Origin: Sulfuricurvum sp.
Lineage (GTDB): Bacteria > Campylobacterota > Campylobacteria > Campylobacterales > Sulfurimonadaceae
Reading direction: 5' to 3'
Length of the DNA stretch: 64,000 nt
NCBI GenBank assembly: GCA_030693335.1
Contig: JAUYAU010000003.1
Span: 42,293 to 106,292, forward strand
Part shown: positions 44,573 through 53,494 of the stretch, piece by piece
Layout of the letters: each line of letters starts with the position of its first letter
Numbering within the stretch: the stretch's first letter is position 1
Notes under the pieces: generated by a model
What the model saw: only the letters and a program-made list of their open reading frames with translations
What the model was told of the DNA's origin: nothing
Databases searched by the model: none
Position numbers and translations under genes: made by a program

Positions 44573-45046
44573 ATGCAATTAACCCATTTAGATGAACGTG
44601 ATCGGCCAAAAATGGTTGACGTTTCCGATAAAAACACTACTTCACGTGTCGCGATCGCAAGCGGGCTGATCACGATGAGCCCCGAGGCTTACGATGCGGT
44701 TGTCAATCAAACCGCAAAAAAAGGGCCCGTTCTCCAAACCGCCGTGATCGCCGCCATTATGGGAACTAAAAAAACCTCCGACCTCATCCCGATGTGCCAT
44801 CCGCTGAACCTCAGCGGTGTAAACTGCGACATCGATGAGCTACCGGAACTTCCGGGATTTAGACTTACCGTAACGGCAAAGCTTAGCGGTCAAACCGGAG
44901 TTGAGATGGAGGCATTAACCGGTACAAGTATCGGTTTGCTGACCATCTACGATATGCTCAAAGCCATTGATAAAAGTATGATTATAGGCCCCATCCAGCT
45001 CGAAACCAAATCAGGAGGAAAAAGTGGAGATTATAAACGATTCTGA
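44573..45046 (+). CDS. moaC: Cyclic pyranopterin monophosphate synthase
   Basis: Second step of molybdopterin synthesis, forming cPMP. The 157-residue protein has the MoaC pattern: [20 protein letters not shown] with the active-site Lys and His, and [10 protein letters not shown] followed by YDMLKAIDK. Normal length. Six bases after mobA; overlaps the following DUF493 gene by 23 bases. Confidence 0.95.
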   Translation: MQLTHLDERDRPKMVDVSDKNTTSRVAIASGLITMSPEAYDAVVNQTAKKGPVLQTAVIAAIMGTKKTSDLIPMCHPLNLSGVNCDIDELPELPGFRLTVTAKLSGQTGVEMEALTGTSIGLLTIYDMLKAIDKSMIIGPIQLETKSGGKSGDYKRF

Positions 45047-45293
45047 GCAAAAACTGCAGCTCGAATACCCGTGTAAATGGGTCTACAAAGTAGTGGGGTA
45101 CGAACGTGCAGGTTTGGAAATTGCCGCTATCGAAGTTTTCAGTGAGCGTCATTACACGCTGGTTCCCTCAAATACCAGCAAAAGCGGAAAGTACATCAGC
45201 ATGAACTTAGAACTCTTAGTTCATAATGAAGACGAGCGAACCTATTTTTATGAGACACTCAAAGCGCATGTTCATATAAAAATGGTTTTATAA
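45024..45293 (+). CDS. YbeD/DUF493 family protein
   Basis: An 89-residue protein with the ferredoxin-like DUF493 pattern: [15 protein letters not shown] start, [19 protein letters not shown] and [15 protein letters not shown] end. YbeD-like proteins bind no known ligand and their role is not settled. GTG 45024 is the start: GGAGG ending at 45019 is well spaced for it. It lies inside the end of moaC, so the two are coupled. Confidence 0.85.
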   Translation: MEIINDSEQKLQLEYPCKWVYKVVGYERAGLEIAAIEVFSERHYTLVPSNTSKSGKYISMNLELLVHNEDERTYFYETLKAHVHIKMVL

Positions 45294-45322
45294 CCTTTAC
45301 AAACTTTTCCAAGGAGACAATT

Positions 45323-46360
45323 ATGGATCTAGAAACCTTTAAACGCGACATTAAAACACGCTATAAATCCCTATCTTCTTCCTCTCTGGATCGCAAACTG
45401 GAGACCATTATCACCTCTGTTAATGAGGAGTGGTCCCTCCAGCCTACTGCACTGAGTCTAGCAGAGCTCAAAGTTTTAAGCAATGCCTTACTCGAAGAAG
45501 AAACAGCAGAACTTCAAGACTCTCTAGAAGACTTAATGGCACAAAAAGAACGCATAGAACGTCAAATAACACGCAAGCGTGATGATCTTCAACATCTCAA
45601 ATACACCCTGTTCAATGCCCTCGAAAAACACATGGGCGATGATGCTGCTCAATTGGAAAAACTGCATCAAATCAAACTTCAGTCTATCGACCTGCTGGAT
45701 CTGTTAGAAGAGATGATTGAATCGGCTATTATCACCACTTTGGAAAAAGGGTCTGATATCGAAGAGACATTGCATGAAATTATCAAAGAGATCACCTTTG
45801 AAACACTCAATGCCAATGTTCTAAATGCAGTGCGTATCCGACGTATACTCTCCAGTATTCTTCAAAGTGCTCTCAATGTTGCCGAAGCCACCCCAAACCA
45901 AGCCAATACCATTTTACGCGGTTCCATGCTGGGTATCCGATCGGCACTGCATAAATCAATAGAGAAGTTTAGACTCTACTTGCTGTATGTACCCGAAGAA
46001 GTAAAAGCCCTCTACCGTGAAGAGTATAAACTTATAGAAGATGAACTGGGGCAGATCCATACGCTCTTTGAGCAAATCGTTCACTCTTTGTCAAAAAACA
46101 ATTCACCTGATATGATTGATAAACTCAAAGCAATTGGGGAAGATATCCGCTTTGATACCGAAGAGCTTTCCATCTTGTCTCACGAAACGGTTGAATTGTT
46201 ACGAAGTAAATTAAGCCGTTTAAAACAAGAGATGAATGATCGCAGAAATCAGTTAATCAATTCGGCTTCTGCCCAAGAGGCTAAAGCTATGGGGGCACGC
46301 GCCTGGAGTGTTGCAAAAGCAGCCATCAAAAGCGCAAAAGAGGTTATGGACAAAAAATAG
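45323..46360 (+). CDS. Coiled-coil protein, function unknown
   Basis: A 345-residue cytoplasmic protein, nearly all helix, with long coiled coils (residues 55-105 and 275-305) and no membrane segment. Not recognised. LRSKLSRLKQEMNDRRNQL near the end is typical coiled-coil. ATG follows a strong AAGGAG. The last gene of the + strand run, its end overlaps the terminator of the opposing DUF302 gene. Confidence 0.7.
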   Translation: MDLETFKRDIKTRYKSLSSSSLDRKLETIITSVNEEWSLQPTALSLAELKVLSNALLEEETAELQDSLEDLMAQKERIERQITRKRDDLQHLKYTLFNALEKHMGDDAAQLEKLHQIKLQSIDLLDLLEEMIESAIITTLEKGSDIEETLHEIIKEITFETLNANVLNAVRIRRILSSILQSALNVAEATPNQANTILRGSMLGIRSALHKSIEKFRLYLLYVPEEVKALYREEYKLIEDELGQIHTLFEQIVHSLSKNNSPDMIDKLKAIGEDIRFDTEELSILSHETVELLRSKLSRLKQEMNDRRNQLINSASAQEAKAMGARAWSVAKAAIKSAKEVMDKK

Positions 46361-46378
46361 GGATATTATCTGTCCCTA
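46353..46378 (-). terminator. Terminator of the DUF302 gene at 46393
   Basis: On the - strand TAGGGA pairs with TCCCTA around a 9-base loop, followed by TTTTTT, 15 bases past the stop codon. Confidence 0.55.
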
Positions 46379-46392
46379 ACCCTTGTGGATTA

Positions 46393-47421
46393 TTACTTCG
46401 CTAAAGGGTTTGCGTTGGATACATCAACGCCGCCCAAACTGTGTATGATAGACGGAATCTCCGTATCAAGCTCCTCAATCTTCTGAAGCTTCTCTTTATC
46501 TGTAATACCCAATGCAGCTGCCCATGCGCTTAGCGTTGGCATACCGATAACAATCTTGTTTTCACCTTTTTTGACATACGCATACATTGAGCATGGTGCA
46601 AAAACTGCGGCTTGCGGCAATGGATCTTTACCGTCAAAGATCGTATAGGAAAACGGAATATGACAAAGAGACCAAACAACAAAATTTGAATAATCAGGTA
46701 ACATTTCATTCTTGCTATTGAAACTGTGCTTCATGTTGTAAAAACCGGCAATGATGTAGCCCTTCGTTTGAAAGGTTGTCTCAAACTTCTCTTGAAACGC
46801 GTCAAAGAAATCATCGATATCCTCAGGCTCTTCAAAAGGAATTTCAAAGTTCATCATATTCTTTTTCGCATAACCTTGGATCTTTGTATAGCTTTTTTTA
46901 GCCTGAGCTCCATACTCTTTTTCGATCGCTTCATCCAGCGGCTTGAACATATTAACGTATTGATCTCGTACATCTTTATCGGTTATGTGGAGTATATCCA
47001 GCGCAGCTTCTGGGGTAATATGGGTTATAACCGTTTTCATATCTGATTTTTTTCTATAGATGACCAAATTGAATGGGGTAAAACCGCCTATTCTAGGATC
47101 TTTGTTGAAAAGCGGTATCGCATTCTTATCATTTACAAGAGATGAAAACGACAGCTGACTCAAAGAGGTCTCTCCCTTGAGCTGTTCATATACAAGATTA
47201 ACATTGTGGTGCGGATCACTTAGAAAGAATCCTAGCTTTTCGAGTGGCTTTACTGTAAAATCAAAAAAGGCTTTGTCAAAAGCGATGTCTTTATTCTCTA
47301 AAGTATATTCAACTGCAAGATTTTTATTACTGCTTGGAACATACCCATCCGTTGCCATCAGTGATGTTATAAGAGTTGCACTAAGTAATAGTGTCGGAAC
47401 AATTTGGCTTAATAATTTCAT
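46393..47421 (-). CDS. DUF302-type periplasmic protein
   Basis: A 342-residue exported protein with a signal peptide (about residues 1-23). It is one of three related proteins in the window. Near the C-terminus it carries FAPCSMYAYVKKGENKIVIG and then WAAALGI; an N-terminal half has IGGFTPFNLVIYRKK and ITPEAALDIL, a weaker copy of the same pattern, so it seems to hold two DUF302-like halves. DUF302 proteins are frequent near sulfur-oxidation genes, but their action is not known. It is the last gene of the sulfur group on this side. Confidence 0.72.
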   Translation of the reverse strand: MKLLSQIVPTLLLSATLITSLMATDGYVPSSNKNLAVEYTLENKDIAFDKAFFDFTVKPLEKLGFFLSDPHHNVNLVYEQLKGETSLSQLSFSSLVNDKNAIPLFNKDPRIGGFTPFNLVIYRKKSDMKTVITHITPEAALDILHITDKDVRDQYVNMFKPLDEAIEKEYGAQAKKSYTKIQGYAKKNMMNFEIPFEEPEDIDDFFDAFQEKFETTFQTKGYIIAGFYNMKHSFNSKNEMLPDYSNFVVWSLCHIPFSYTIFDGKDPLPQAAVFAPCSMYAYVKKGENKIVIGMPTLSAWAAALGITDKEKLQKIEELDTEIPSIIHSLGGVDVSNANPLAK

Positions 47422-47477
47422 GTATATTCCTCTAAAGTTTAAAGATAAAACAAATCACATTATTTGCTTTAGTGTTT

Positions 47478-47500
47478 AAACTTGCCCGCGATGGGGCAAG
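47478..47500 (-). terminator. Terminator of the DUF302 gene at 47518
   Basis: On the - strand CTTGCCC and GGGCAAG pair around a 6-base loop, followed by a short TTTAAA stretch, 18 bases past the stop codon. It separates the two DUF302 genes. Confidence 0.6.
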
Positions 47501-47517
47501 CAGATTTGTACTAAAAA

Positions 47518-48489
47518 TTAATTCAAGCCTTCTAGAATCTTGGTAATCATCCCTTGAGCTTCATAAAGTTTATCCATTCCTTCTTTGTCTTTCATACCCA
47601 AACTTGTAATCCAGCTGTCAACGCCCAAGTATCCGATATGAATCTTATCTTCACCTTTTCTATGATAAATGTACATAGAACAAGGAGCCCATGCACCCGC
47701 AGCAGGATAATATTTTGACACAGGATAAATAACATCAAATTTACAGATAGAATACGTTACATAGATGTCATACTCATCAAATCCAAGAGGAGCAAAAACA
47801 TCCGCTTGTAAATTCATGTAGTTTGGAAGCAAAAAGCCCAATGGCTCCATTTCACCTTCAAATGCAGCTTCTATATTTCCCTTAATCTCTTGAATCTTAT
47901 CAGGATCAGTTTCTGTCATATCAATGGTAAACTCTTGTTTATAGGATGCTTTAGCATCGACGATAGGAAAATTCGTTTTCTGAAATCCACCCTTTGGCAG
48001 TGCTGCCTGAAGTGCTGTTTTAACCATTGCAGCATAAGCAATCAAGTCAGGATCAGTCTCTGGAATATTAACAGCCTTAGCCATCCCCGTAAGGGTAAGA
48101 GTAGCTATGTTCATCGTTTTTTTAGTGTCGTCAGACCAGATTGACATCGTCAACGGAGTCAAAGAACCAAACTTAGGATACTTTTTTATCAATTTAACCG
48201 TCAAATCCGTATTGGAAAACATTGCTAAATTGTATGTTTTATAATGAACCTTCCCAAATCTTTTCTCAAAAGGTGAGTTCATATTGTTGTCTCCACCTAC
48301 TGTGAGACCACTTTTTTCAAAAGCTTCATCAATTGTTTTGGTTGTAATAGCACCATTTGCATTAGGAGCACTGTAAACTTGGACACTTTGACCTTTATTG
48401 AGCTCTACGGGCTTTGTCTTTGCTGCTGCATTAGCCATTGTTCCTACTGCAAGCAAAGAAATAAGCACAGCTTTGAATATATTTTTCAT
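47518..48489 (-). CDS. DUF302-type periplasmic protein
   Basis: A 323-residue exported protein with a clear signal peptide (AVLISLLAVGTMANA). Second of three paralogues: WAPCSMYIYHRKGEDKIHIG with SWITSLGM late, and FGSLTPLTMSIWSDD with a looser helix in the first half. Sequence identity to the other two is low outside these motifs. The GGFQKTNF segment lies in a linker near the middle. It follows the MOSC gene by 63 bases, so it may have its own transcript. Function unknown. Confidence 0.72.
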   Translation of the reverse strand: MKNIFKAVLISLLAVGTMANAAAKTKPVELNKGQSVQVYSAPNANGAITTKTIDEAFEKSGLTVGGDNNMNSPFEKRFGKVHYKTYNLAMFSNTDLTVKLIKKYPKFGSLTPLTMSIWSDDTKKTMNIATLTLTGMAKAVNIPETDPDLIAYAAMVKTALQAALPKGGFQKTNFPIVDAKASYKQEFTIDMTETDPDKIQEIKGNIEAAFEGEMEPLGFLLPNYMNLQADVFAPLGFDEYDIYVTYSICKFDVIYPVSKYYPAAGAWAPCSMYIYHRKGEDKIHIGYLGVDSWITSLGMKDKEGMDKLYEAQGMITKILEGLN

Positions 48490-48552
48490 TTTTACCCTTT
48501 TTATAATATGAATGTGACCTACATCACATTTTTACAACTAACATTTGTGAAA

Positions 48553-48981
48553 TCAGATAATAATATCATCTTTCTTAATGGTGCCGCTTATAATAGCTTT
48601 TGCGAACACCCCTCTGTCGTTTTTTAATACTTCTGGTAACTTTGGATCGAGGAGAGATAACCCATTGCAGAGTGTACAATTTTGAGTTATTTCTAAAACT
48701 GCATCTCCTATTTTTAACCGATCTCCGACAGATAAGTGATTGATGTTTTGATCAATCAATATGTTTTCACCCAGGCTGCCGTACTCCAATTCAACACCAT
48801 TGCTTTTAGCCAATGCATATGCAGTTGCGGAAGTAATCAGGACTAAACGGTTGATGTTCTTGGCATAAAATTTATCCTCAATAACACCCATCTCATCCAG
48901 TTCAAGCTTCTCTTTAGCGACTCTTCTTTTTTCGTTATCAATGGATATAAAAAGAGCTAAAACTCGAGACTCTACTGACAT
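48553..48981 (-). CDS. MOSC domain protein
   Basis: A 142-residue stand-alone MOSC protein, the molybdenum-cofactor sulfurase C-terminal-type domain. Seen: NRLVLITSATAYAL, YGSLGENI, the conserved cysteine in CTLCNGLS and RGVFAKAIISGTI. MOSC proteins are thought to handle sulfur bound to, or destined for, metal cofactors. It lies 27 bases after the thioredoxin-like gene, downstream of the gene for the Mo enzyme SoxC; a role in its cofactor is plausible but inferred. Confidence 0.85.
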   Translation of the reverse strand: MSVESRVLALFISIDNEKRRVAKEKLELDEMGVIEDKFYAKNINRLVLITSATAYALAKSNGVELEYGSLGENILIDQNINHLSVGDRLKIGDAVLEITQNCTLCNGLSLLDPKLPEVLKNDRGVFAKAIISGTIKKDDIII

Positions 48982-49008
48982 GCAACACCCTGATTCTAAT
49001 CTTATTAT

Positions 49009-49509
49009 CTATTTTACAGTATCCATCTTTTTTTTGAACGATTGATAGCCCATCGTTTTGTATGCAAAACGATTAACGTATTGCAAAACTACAAGGAATT
49101 GATCTTTATCTTGATATCCTGGCACAGCATGTATTATCTCATTTTTAGCATTTAAAAAGAGCGAAGATGGGTATAGATTATAACCAACATGCTTTGCAAA
49201 ATCACGACCACTTCCTTTAAAATTCTTATATTTGACAACATCATCTTCACTTATATTGATGTGCAGATAAACGAAATCTTTATTTATAAGTTCTTTTACA
49301 GGATCATCATCGAGCGTAAACATCAGCATACTCTCACAATACCCGCAATCCGTTCTATGAAGAAAAATAAATAAATGCTTATCCTTCTTTACAGAGTTTT
49401 TTACAATAGCGTCAATATCGATATTGCGTGCGAAAAGAGAAATATTGAATGCGATAATAAAAAGAAAAAGACTTGCGATAGCTTTATGCATAGGTGAATC
49501 CATTTTCAA
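49009..49509 (-). CDS. Periplasmic thioredoxin-like protein (SoxW-like)
   Basis: A thioredoxin-fold protein with a signal peptide (AIASLFLFIIAFNISLF) and the active-site motif CGYC near residue 55, in LFIFLHRTDCGYCESML. Likely keeps the SoxY carrier cysteine reduced, the role proposed for SoxW/SoxS proteins. The exact start is uncertain: TTG 49509, ATG 49503 and ATG 49491 are in frame, none with a strong ribosome site; 49509 is the longest. A perfect hairpin lies just before it. Confidence 0.78.
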   Translation of the reverse strand: MKMDSPMHKAIASLFLFIIAFNISLFARNIDIDAIVKNSVKKDKHLFIFLHRTDCGYCESMLMFTLDDDPVKELINKDFVYLHINISEDDVVKYKNFKGSGRDFAKHVGYNLYPSSLFLNAKNEIIHAVPGYQDKDQFLVVLQYVNRFAYKTMGYQSFKKKMDTVK

Positions 49510-49536
49510 GAGAAAATGATAGAACCATTTTCTCTT
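49508..49536. repeat. Perfect 11-bp hairpin between soxZ and the thioredoxin-like gene
   Basis: AAGAGAAAATG (49508-49518) and CATTTTCTCTT (49526-49536) form a stem with a 7-base loop. It may protect or cut the mRNA, or limit read-through, just before the next start. No T-run follows. Confidence 0.5.
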
Positions 49537-49551
49537 ACGGAAATAATAGAA

Positions 49552-49845
49552 TTATTTAATAACTGCATCCGAAGTTTCAGTACCACCCAGTAAGTCTACC
49601 CAAGTCATAACGATTTTATCGCCTACATTAGCACCTTTAAATGAAAATTTAAAGATAGGATTTTTTGATAGAAACTGGCTTGTTGACATATCAAGTACAA
49701 CTTTGTCGTTTACGGTTGCAGTGATGTGCGTTATAAAGTTAGCTTCTACACCTTGTTTTTTAGCTGTATCATACGTTAGCATAGGGTGTTTTGCCATAGC
49801 TTTTACCGTTGTGACACCGTCTTTCAATTTTGCTTTGATTTCCAT
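49552..49845 (-). CDS. soxZ: Sulfur-oxidation carrier complex protein SoxZ
   Basis: Partner of SoxY in the periplasmic sulfur-carrier complex. The 97-residue protein shows the SoxZ pattern: AMAKHPML near residue 16, ITHITATVNDKVV, SKNPIFKFSFKGANVGDKI and VTWVDLLGGT-like WVDLLGGT at the end. No signal peptide, as usual for SoxZ, which is exported with SoxY. Separated from soxY by 49 bases. Confidence 0.95.
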   Translation of the reverse strand: MEIKAKLKDGVTTVKAMAKHPMLTYDTAKKQGVEANFITHITATVNDKVVLDMSTSQFLSKNPIFKFSFKGANVGDKIVMTWVDLLGGTETSDAVIK

Positions 49846-49894
49846 AATTTTTCCTTTAATTCGATTATTTTTTTATACGCGAGCGGAAGGCAAA

Positions 49895-50347
49895 TCAGCC
49901 CTCACAACCACCAAGGGCAACACTCAAACTCTTTTTCGCTGAGTAAAGTTTTCCATCTTTACCTTCTACGATAACCGTTAGAGTTCCGCTTTGTTTCATT
50001 TTTATCTTGATTGAGAAATCAATAATACTGTTCTCGTTGAGCGTAAATGCACAAACCGTAGCTTCAGGGTTAGCATCTTGAAATACTGCAACTGATTTTG
50101 CAGCGATATCTGATGAGAAATCAACAGGAACCGCACCACCGTTAGCCGCAACATCCGGAGCAGTCAATGTAACACCTTGTTCGATTGTTACATTGGTACC
50201 GTACATTTTTGTAATTGCATCATCAACCGTATGAGCCGTCCAAACAGCAGGTTTAGTCTTTCTATAATCTTCTGCGCTAAGCGTTCCTGGAACGAGTGCA
50301 GCTGCTGCTGCAACGATTCCAAAACCTAAAAATTTTCTTCTTTCCAT
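49895..50347 (-). CDS. soxY: Sulfur-oxidation carrier protein SoxY
   Basis: Carries sulfur intermediates on its C-terminal cysteine arm. The 150-residue protein has a Tat signal (RRKFLGFGIVAAAAALV) and a typical SoxY body. Its C-terminus reads GGCEG, with Glu where the classic carrier arm has Gly (GGCGG); the cysteine is third from the end. This is the SoxY of a soxCDYZ group. It lies 16 bases after soxD. Confidence 0.95.
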   Translation of the reverse strand: MERRKFLGFGIVAAAAALVPGTLSAEDYRKTKPAVWTAHTVDDAITKMYGTNVTIEQGVTLTAPDVAANGGAVPVDFSSDIAAKSVAVFQDANPEATVCAFTLNENSIIDFSIKIKMKQSGTLTVIVEGKDGKLYSAKKSLSVALGGCEG

Positions 50348-50363
50348 GATGATTCCTTTTGTT

Positions 50364-51515
50364 TTATTTACTTAAGTTGACAATATAATCAACTATTAAT
50401 TTAAACTCTGCATCCGACAAATTAGCTCCGCCTTTTGCTGGCATTCCGTTAATTCCTTCAATACCGTTTTTATAAACAGCATCCATCCCTTTTTTATTAA
50501 CCGCTGCCCATGCCTTAGCATCTCCTATTGCAGGAGCGCCCATACTTTTGTTAGCATGACACATAGCACAGTTTTCTTCATACGATTTTGCTGCATTAAA
50601 TTCTTTAGACTCTACTTTTGGTAAATCTTTAGCCGTTGCCATAGGTGGAACGAAGTCTTTAATACCGCCATTGGTTACATAAACATTTTTAACCGTCGGT
50701 TTTTGACAATCTTTCATGCAACGTTCAGACGGTTTAACTTTTATTGCACCATAATTCGCAGGATTTGCATAGTATGCACGAACACCTGGGAGAGAATTTG
50801 GACCATCAATCTTTGGTTCAAAACCATCTTTGTTAGGCATTACAATCTTCAAAAACTTTTCGCGATCAAGTTCATAATCATCATCAACCAATACGCCGTC
50901 AATCTTAATTTCATTCAACTTAAGGATGTATGCAGTGAGAGCATAAACTTCATCCTCAGTCAATGTGCCGGTCGCCTGATGAGGCATAGCGTCCTTGATG
51001 TACCACCAAAGCGTACTGGCTTGTGGCCAATAAACTCCAAATACACGATTTGGACCCTCTGCACCCTCTTCACTTCTTTGACTCTTCAAAGTTTCCATCA
51101 TGCTGTATGCATTGCCTTTTGCCAATGATGGGTATCCAGCTCCGCCAGCACCAAAGTCACCGTGACATGAACCACATTTAGCATCATAAATATCTGAACC
51201 CTCAGATGCATTACCATGCCCCTCAGGTAAACCTGTACCATCAGGCATAACATCAGTATCCCAAGCTTTCAACTCATTTTCCGTTGGAATACGGCCATGA
51301 TTGATCTTCATAGGTGCTGCTACGCGATCCACAAGATACGGACCAGTTTTGCCATTTACTACTGGGTAAAAGACACCGCCGTCAATGCTAGGCTTCGCAT
51401 GTGCAGTATTTGAATTTGAGAATCCAAGACCACCGCCTGCACAACCTGCTACAAATAGTGCTGCTGCCGTAAATACCGAAGCAGATAGGATTAATTTACG
51501 ATCTAATTTGAACAT
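50364..51515 (-). CDS. soxD: SoxD-type dihaem cytochrome c subunit of sulfane dehydrogenase
   Basis: Electron-accepting partner of SoxC. The 383-residue protein has an N-terminal signal with a lipobox (LFVAGC, Cys25), and two haem c sites: CGSCH near residue 115 and CAMCH near residue 312, each in a cytochrome-c-like domain. An extra CMKDC lies between them and could form a disulfide. Periplasmic, possibly lipid-anchored. It overlaps the end of soxC by 20 bases, so the two subunits are made together. Confidence 0.9.
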   Translation of the reverse strand: MFKLDRKLILSASVFTAAALFVAGCAGGGLGFSNSNTAHAKPSIDGGVFYPVVNGKTGPYLVDRVAAPMKINHGRIPTENELKAWDTDVMPDGTGLPEGHGNASEGSDIYDAKCGSCHGDFGAGGAGYPSLAKGNAYSMMETLKSQRSEEGAEGPNRVFGVYWPQASTLWWYIKDAMPHQATGTLTEDEVYALTAYILKLNEIKIDGVLVDDDYELDREKFLKIVMPNKDGFEPKIDGPNSLPGVRAYYANPANYGAIKVKPSERCMKDCQKPTVKNVYVTNGGIKDFVPPMATAKDLPKVESKEFNAAKSYEENCAMCHANKSMGAPAIGDAKAWAAVNKKGMDAVYKNGIEGINGMPAKGGANLSDAEFKLIVDYIVNLSK

Positions 51516-52785
51516 GATTCACCTCTCCATTTTCTGTTACTTCCCATGTTTCAACTGCATTTCTATGATAGACAGATTCAACACCCATAACAGACGTTTC
51601 TTCATCGATTGTTGGTTGAATGAAACCTGCATCATCCATAGCACGAGATGTAAGCAAGAGTTTGTCACCTTTTTTATAGGTGTGCATATAGCTCCAACGC
51701 GTCCAAGATTTAGGAAGCACCAAACCTTTTAGTTCTGCTTGAACGTACGTTCTTCCTCCGTCGAGTGAGAAATCTACGCCTGTAATCGTACCCATTCCTG
51801 ACCATGCAAGACCTTCGATCTCAACTACGGCACCATCTGGTAAATCCGTCCAAGGAATCTCTGGTGACGGAGAAACTACGGTTGAATTAACTTCATTTGC
51901 ATAAAAATGCTGGATTGCTTTACCGCTTGGTTTAAGCGCTGTATATTTAGATGTCTCTTCTTTACAATACCAAGGTTCAGCAGCAAATTCTAAACGTCGC
52001 AACCATTTAACACAAAGGTTTCCTTCCCAGCCTGGGAGAAGCAAACGCACCGGATAACCCTGTTCTGGACGAAGTGCTTCACCGTTTTGTCCCCAAACGA
52101 TCATTGCATCATCGAGGACCTTGTCCATAGGAACCGTTCTACCCATCTTAGAACTGTCTCCACCCTCAGCAAGCATCCATTGTGCTTCTGGCTTGATTCC
52201 AAGATCGTCTAAAATAGTTTTAATGTAAACACCGGTCCACTCTGCAGAAGCCATAAATCCTTTTGCAAACTGAACAGAGTTAAACTGCGTTGCTCTCCAC
52301 TCTTGTCCCCCGTTAGCCGGACATTCAATAAAGTGAATGCGCGTAACACTTGGATAACGCTTCAATTGCGCCAAGGTAAGAACGATTGGCTTTTCAACCA
52401 ATCCGTGAATCATCAAACGATACTCTTCAGGATCGATATGAGCAGTCCCGCCATGAGAACGGCTAAAGAAAAGACCGTTTGGTGTAATAATACCCTTGGA
52501 CTCATGGATAGGAGTTACTGCGATACTTGCTCTAAAGTTACCTGAAGACAACAATTCTGTACTTCTTCGTGTAACATTATGCTCATACGCTGATGGAATC
52601 CCGTACAAGTTCGTTGTAACCGGATCACCCCACTTTGTCGCCCATTCTGGAGTTTTCATAATTGCATCATCATCTGCAAAAATACTGGTTCCAGCTAATG
52701 CAGTTGCCGACAAAGCAGCTGTTTTTCTAAAAAAATCTCTTCTATCTAATTTTTTGTCATTAGATAAAGAATCATTATTGCTCAT
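51496..52785 (-). CDS. soxC: SoxC-type molybdenum sulfane dehydrogenase
   Basis: Mo-cofactor subunit of the Sox sulfane dehydrogenase, which oxidises SoxY-bound sulfane sulfur. The 429-residue protein has a Tat signal (RRDFFRKTAALSATAL) and the sulfite-oxidase-fold cysteine that binds molybdenum, Cys155 in HFIECPANGGQEW. SAEWTGVYIKTIL and VRLLLPGWEG follow as in the family. AAGGAAG before the ATG is the ribosome site. First gene of the cluster soxC-D-Y-Z; soxXAB are not in the window. Confidence 0.94.
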   Translation of the reverse strand: MSNNDSLSNDKKLDRRDFFRKTAALSATALAGTSIFADDDAIMKTPEWATKWGDPVTTNLYGIPSAYEHNVTRRSTELLSSGNFRASIAVTPIHESKGIITPNGLFFSRSHGGTAHIDPEEYRLMIHGLVEKPIVLTLAQLKRYPSVTRIHFIECPANGGQEWRATQFNSVQFAKGFMASAEWTGVYIKTILDDLGIKPEAQWMLAEGGDSSKMGRTVPMDKVLDDAMIVWGQNGEALRPEQGYPVRLLLPGWEGNLCVKWLRRLEFAAEPWYCKEETSKYTALKPSGKAIQHFYANEVNSTVVSPSPEIPWTDLPDGAVVEIEGLAWSGMGTITGVDFSLDGGRTYVQAELKGLVLPKSWTRWSYMHTYKKGDKLLLTSRAMDDAGFIQPTIDEETSVMGVESVYHRNAVETWEVTENGEVNHVQIRS

Positions 52786-53036
52786 CTTTTCTTCCTTTTC
52801 TGATTAAGTGGAGCGGTACCCATTCTCGGGACTACTCAATAAAGCGACTAATACAATACTGGTTTTAACCTTAGTAATGCATTTATTTTTATCACCAATT
52901 TAACTGCAACCGTAATACTACACTAATTTAATTGTCATTAGTAAACAATGCCCACTATATTTGAACCCATATGTTACCACGTGACTCACTCTGAATATTT
53001 AACTGCTAAGATTATCCCATGCTCAATGAAATATTG

Positions 53037-53396
53037 TTATGATTGGTCATTCTTCTTGTATATTCCAAGAAGCACATAGATTTCTTGCACTTCATCACTG
53101 TAAAAAGGGATAACGTATCCCTGATTTTCAATCTCTTTTACTTTTTCACCCTCAAAATACTCAGACGGTTTATATTTGGCAATTTTACTTTCCATATTAA
53201 TAATAACCGTATCCAGATACAATTTAAAGCTTTTGGCACCGTTGCTGTCTTCTTGTTCCAATGCATTCAAGATTTCATGAAGCTGTTGTTGAAACAGCGT
53301 TGAACTCAAAATATGTTTCATTGATTGATAGTATGGGGGGAAATGTGTCTTGGAAGCCAGGTAGGTTTCTAGCTCTTGCTGTAGCTTGGTTTTCAT
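53037..53396 (-). CDS. Hypothetical protein
   Basis: A 119-residue soluble, mainly helical protein without a signal peptide or motif known to me. The C-terminal NQGYVIPFYSDEVQEIYVLLGIYK has a beta-rich hydrophobic look, as in small RelE/ParE-like toxins, but the fit is not convincing. It sits in a 700-base gap between soxC and the lipoprotein gene and is likely transcribed alone. Confidence 0.55.
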   Translation of the reverse strand: MKTKLQQELETYLASKTHFPPYYQSMKHILSSTLFQQQLHEILNALEQEDSNGAKSFKLYLDTVIINMESKIAKYKPSEYFEGEKVKEIENQGYVIPFYSDEVQEIYVLLGIYKKNDQS

Positions 53397-53460
53397 TTTT
53401 TCTCCACAATGTTTCCTGATGCCAATATATCGATAACAATACTAAGAAGCATGGAGGAAA

Positions 53461-53482
53461 GATCTCCCGCCGTGGGAAGATC
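53461..53482 (-). terminator. Terminator after the lipoprotein gene
   Basis: On the - strand GATCTTCCC pairs with GGGAGATC (one bulged T), loop ACGGC, then TTTCC; 13 bases past the stop at 53495. Confidence 0.5.
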
Positions 53483-53494
53483 GTTTACAAAGAA

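Noticed and set aside
50364..52785. SorAB sulfite dehydrogenase instead of SoxCD
   Set aside because: The dihaem partner and direct linkage to soxYZ fit SoxCD better.
53037..53396. RelE/ParE-like toxin
   Set aside because: Only a faint C-terminal resemblance and no antitoxin gene beside it.
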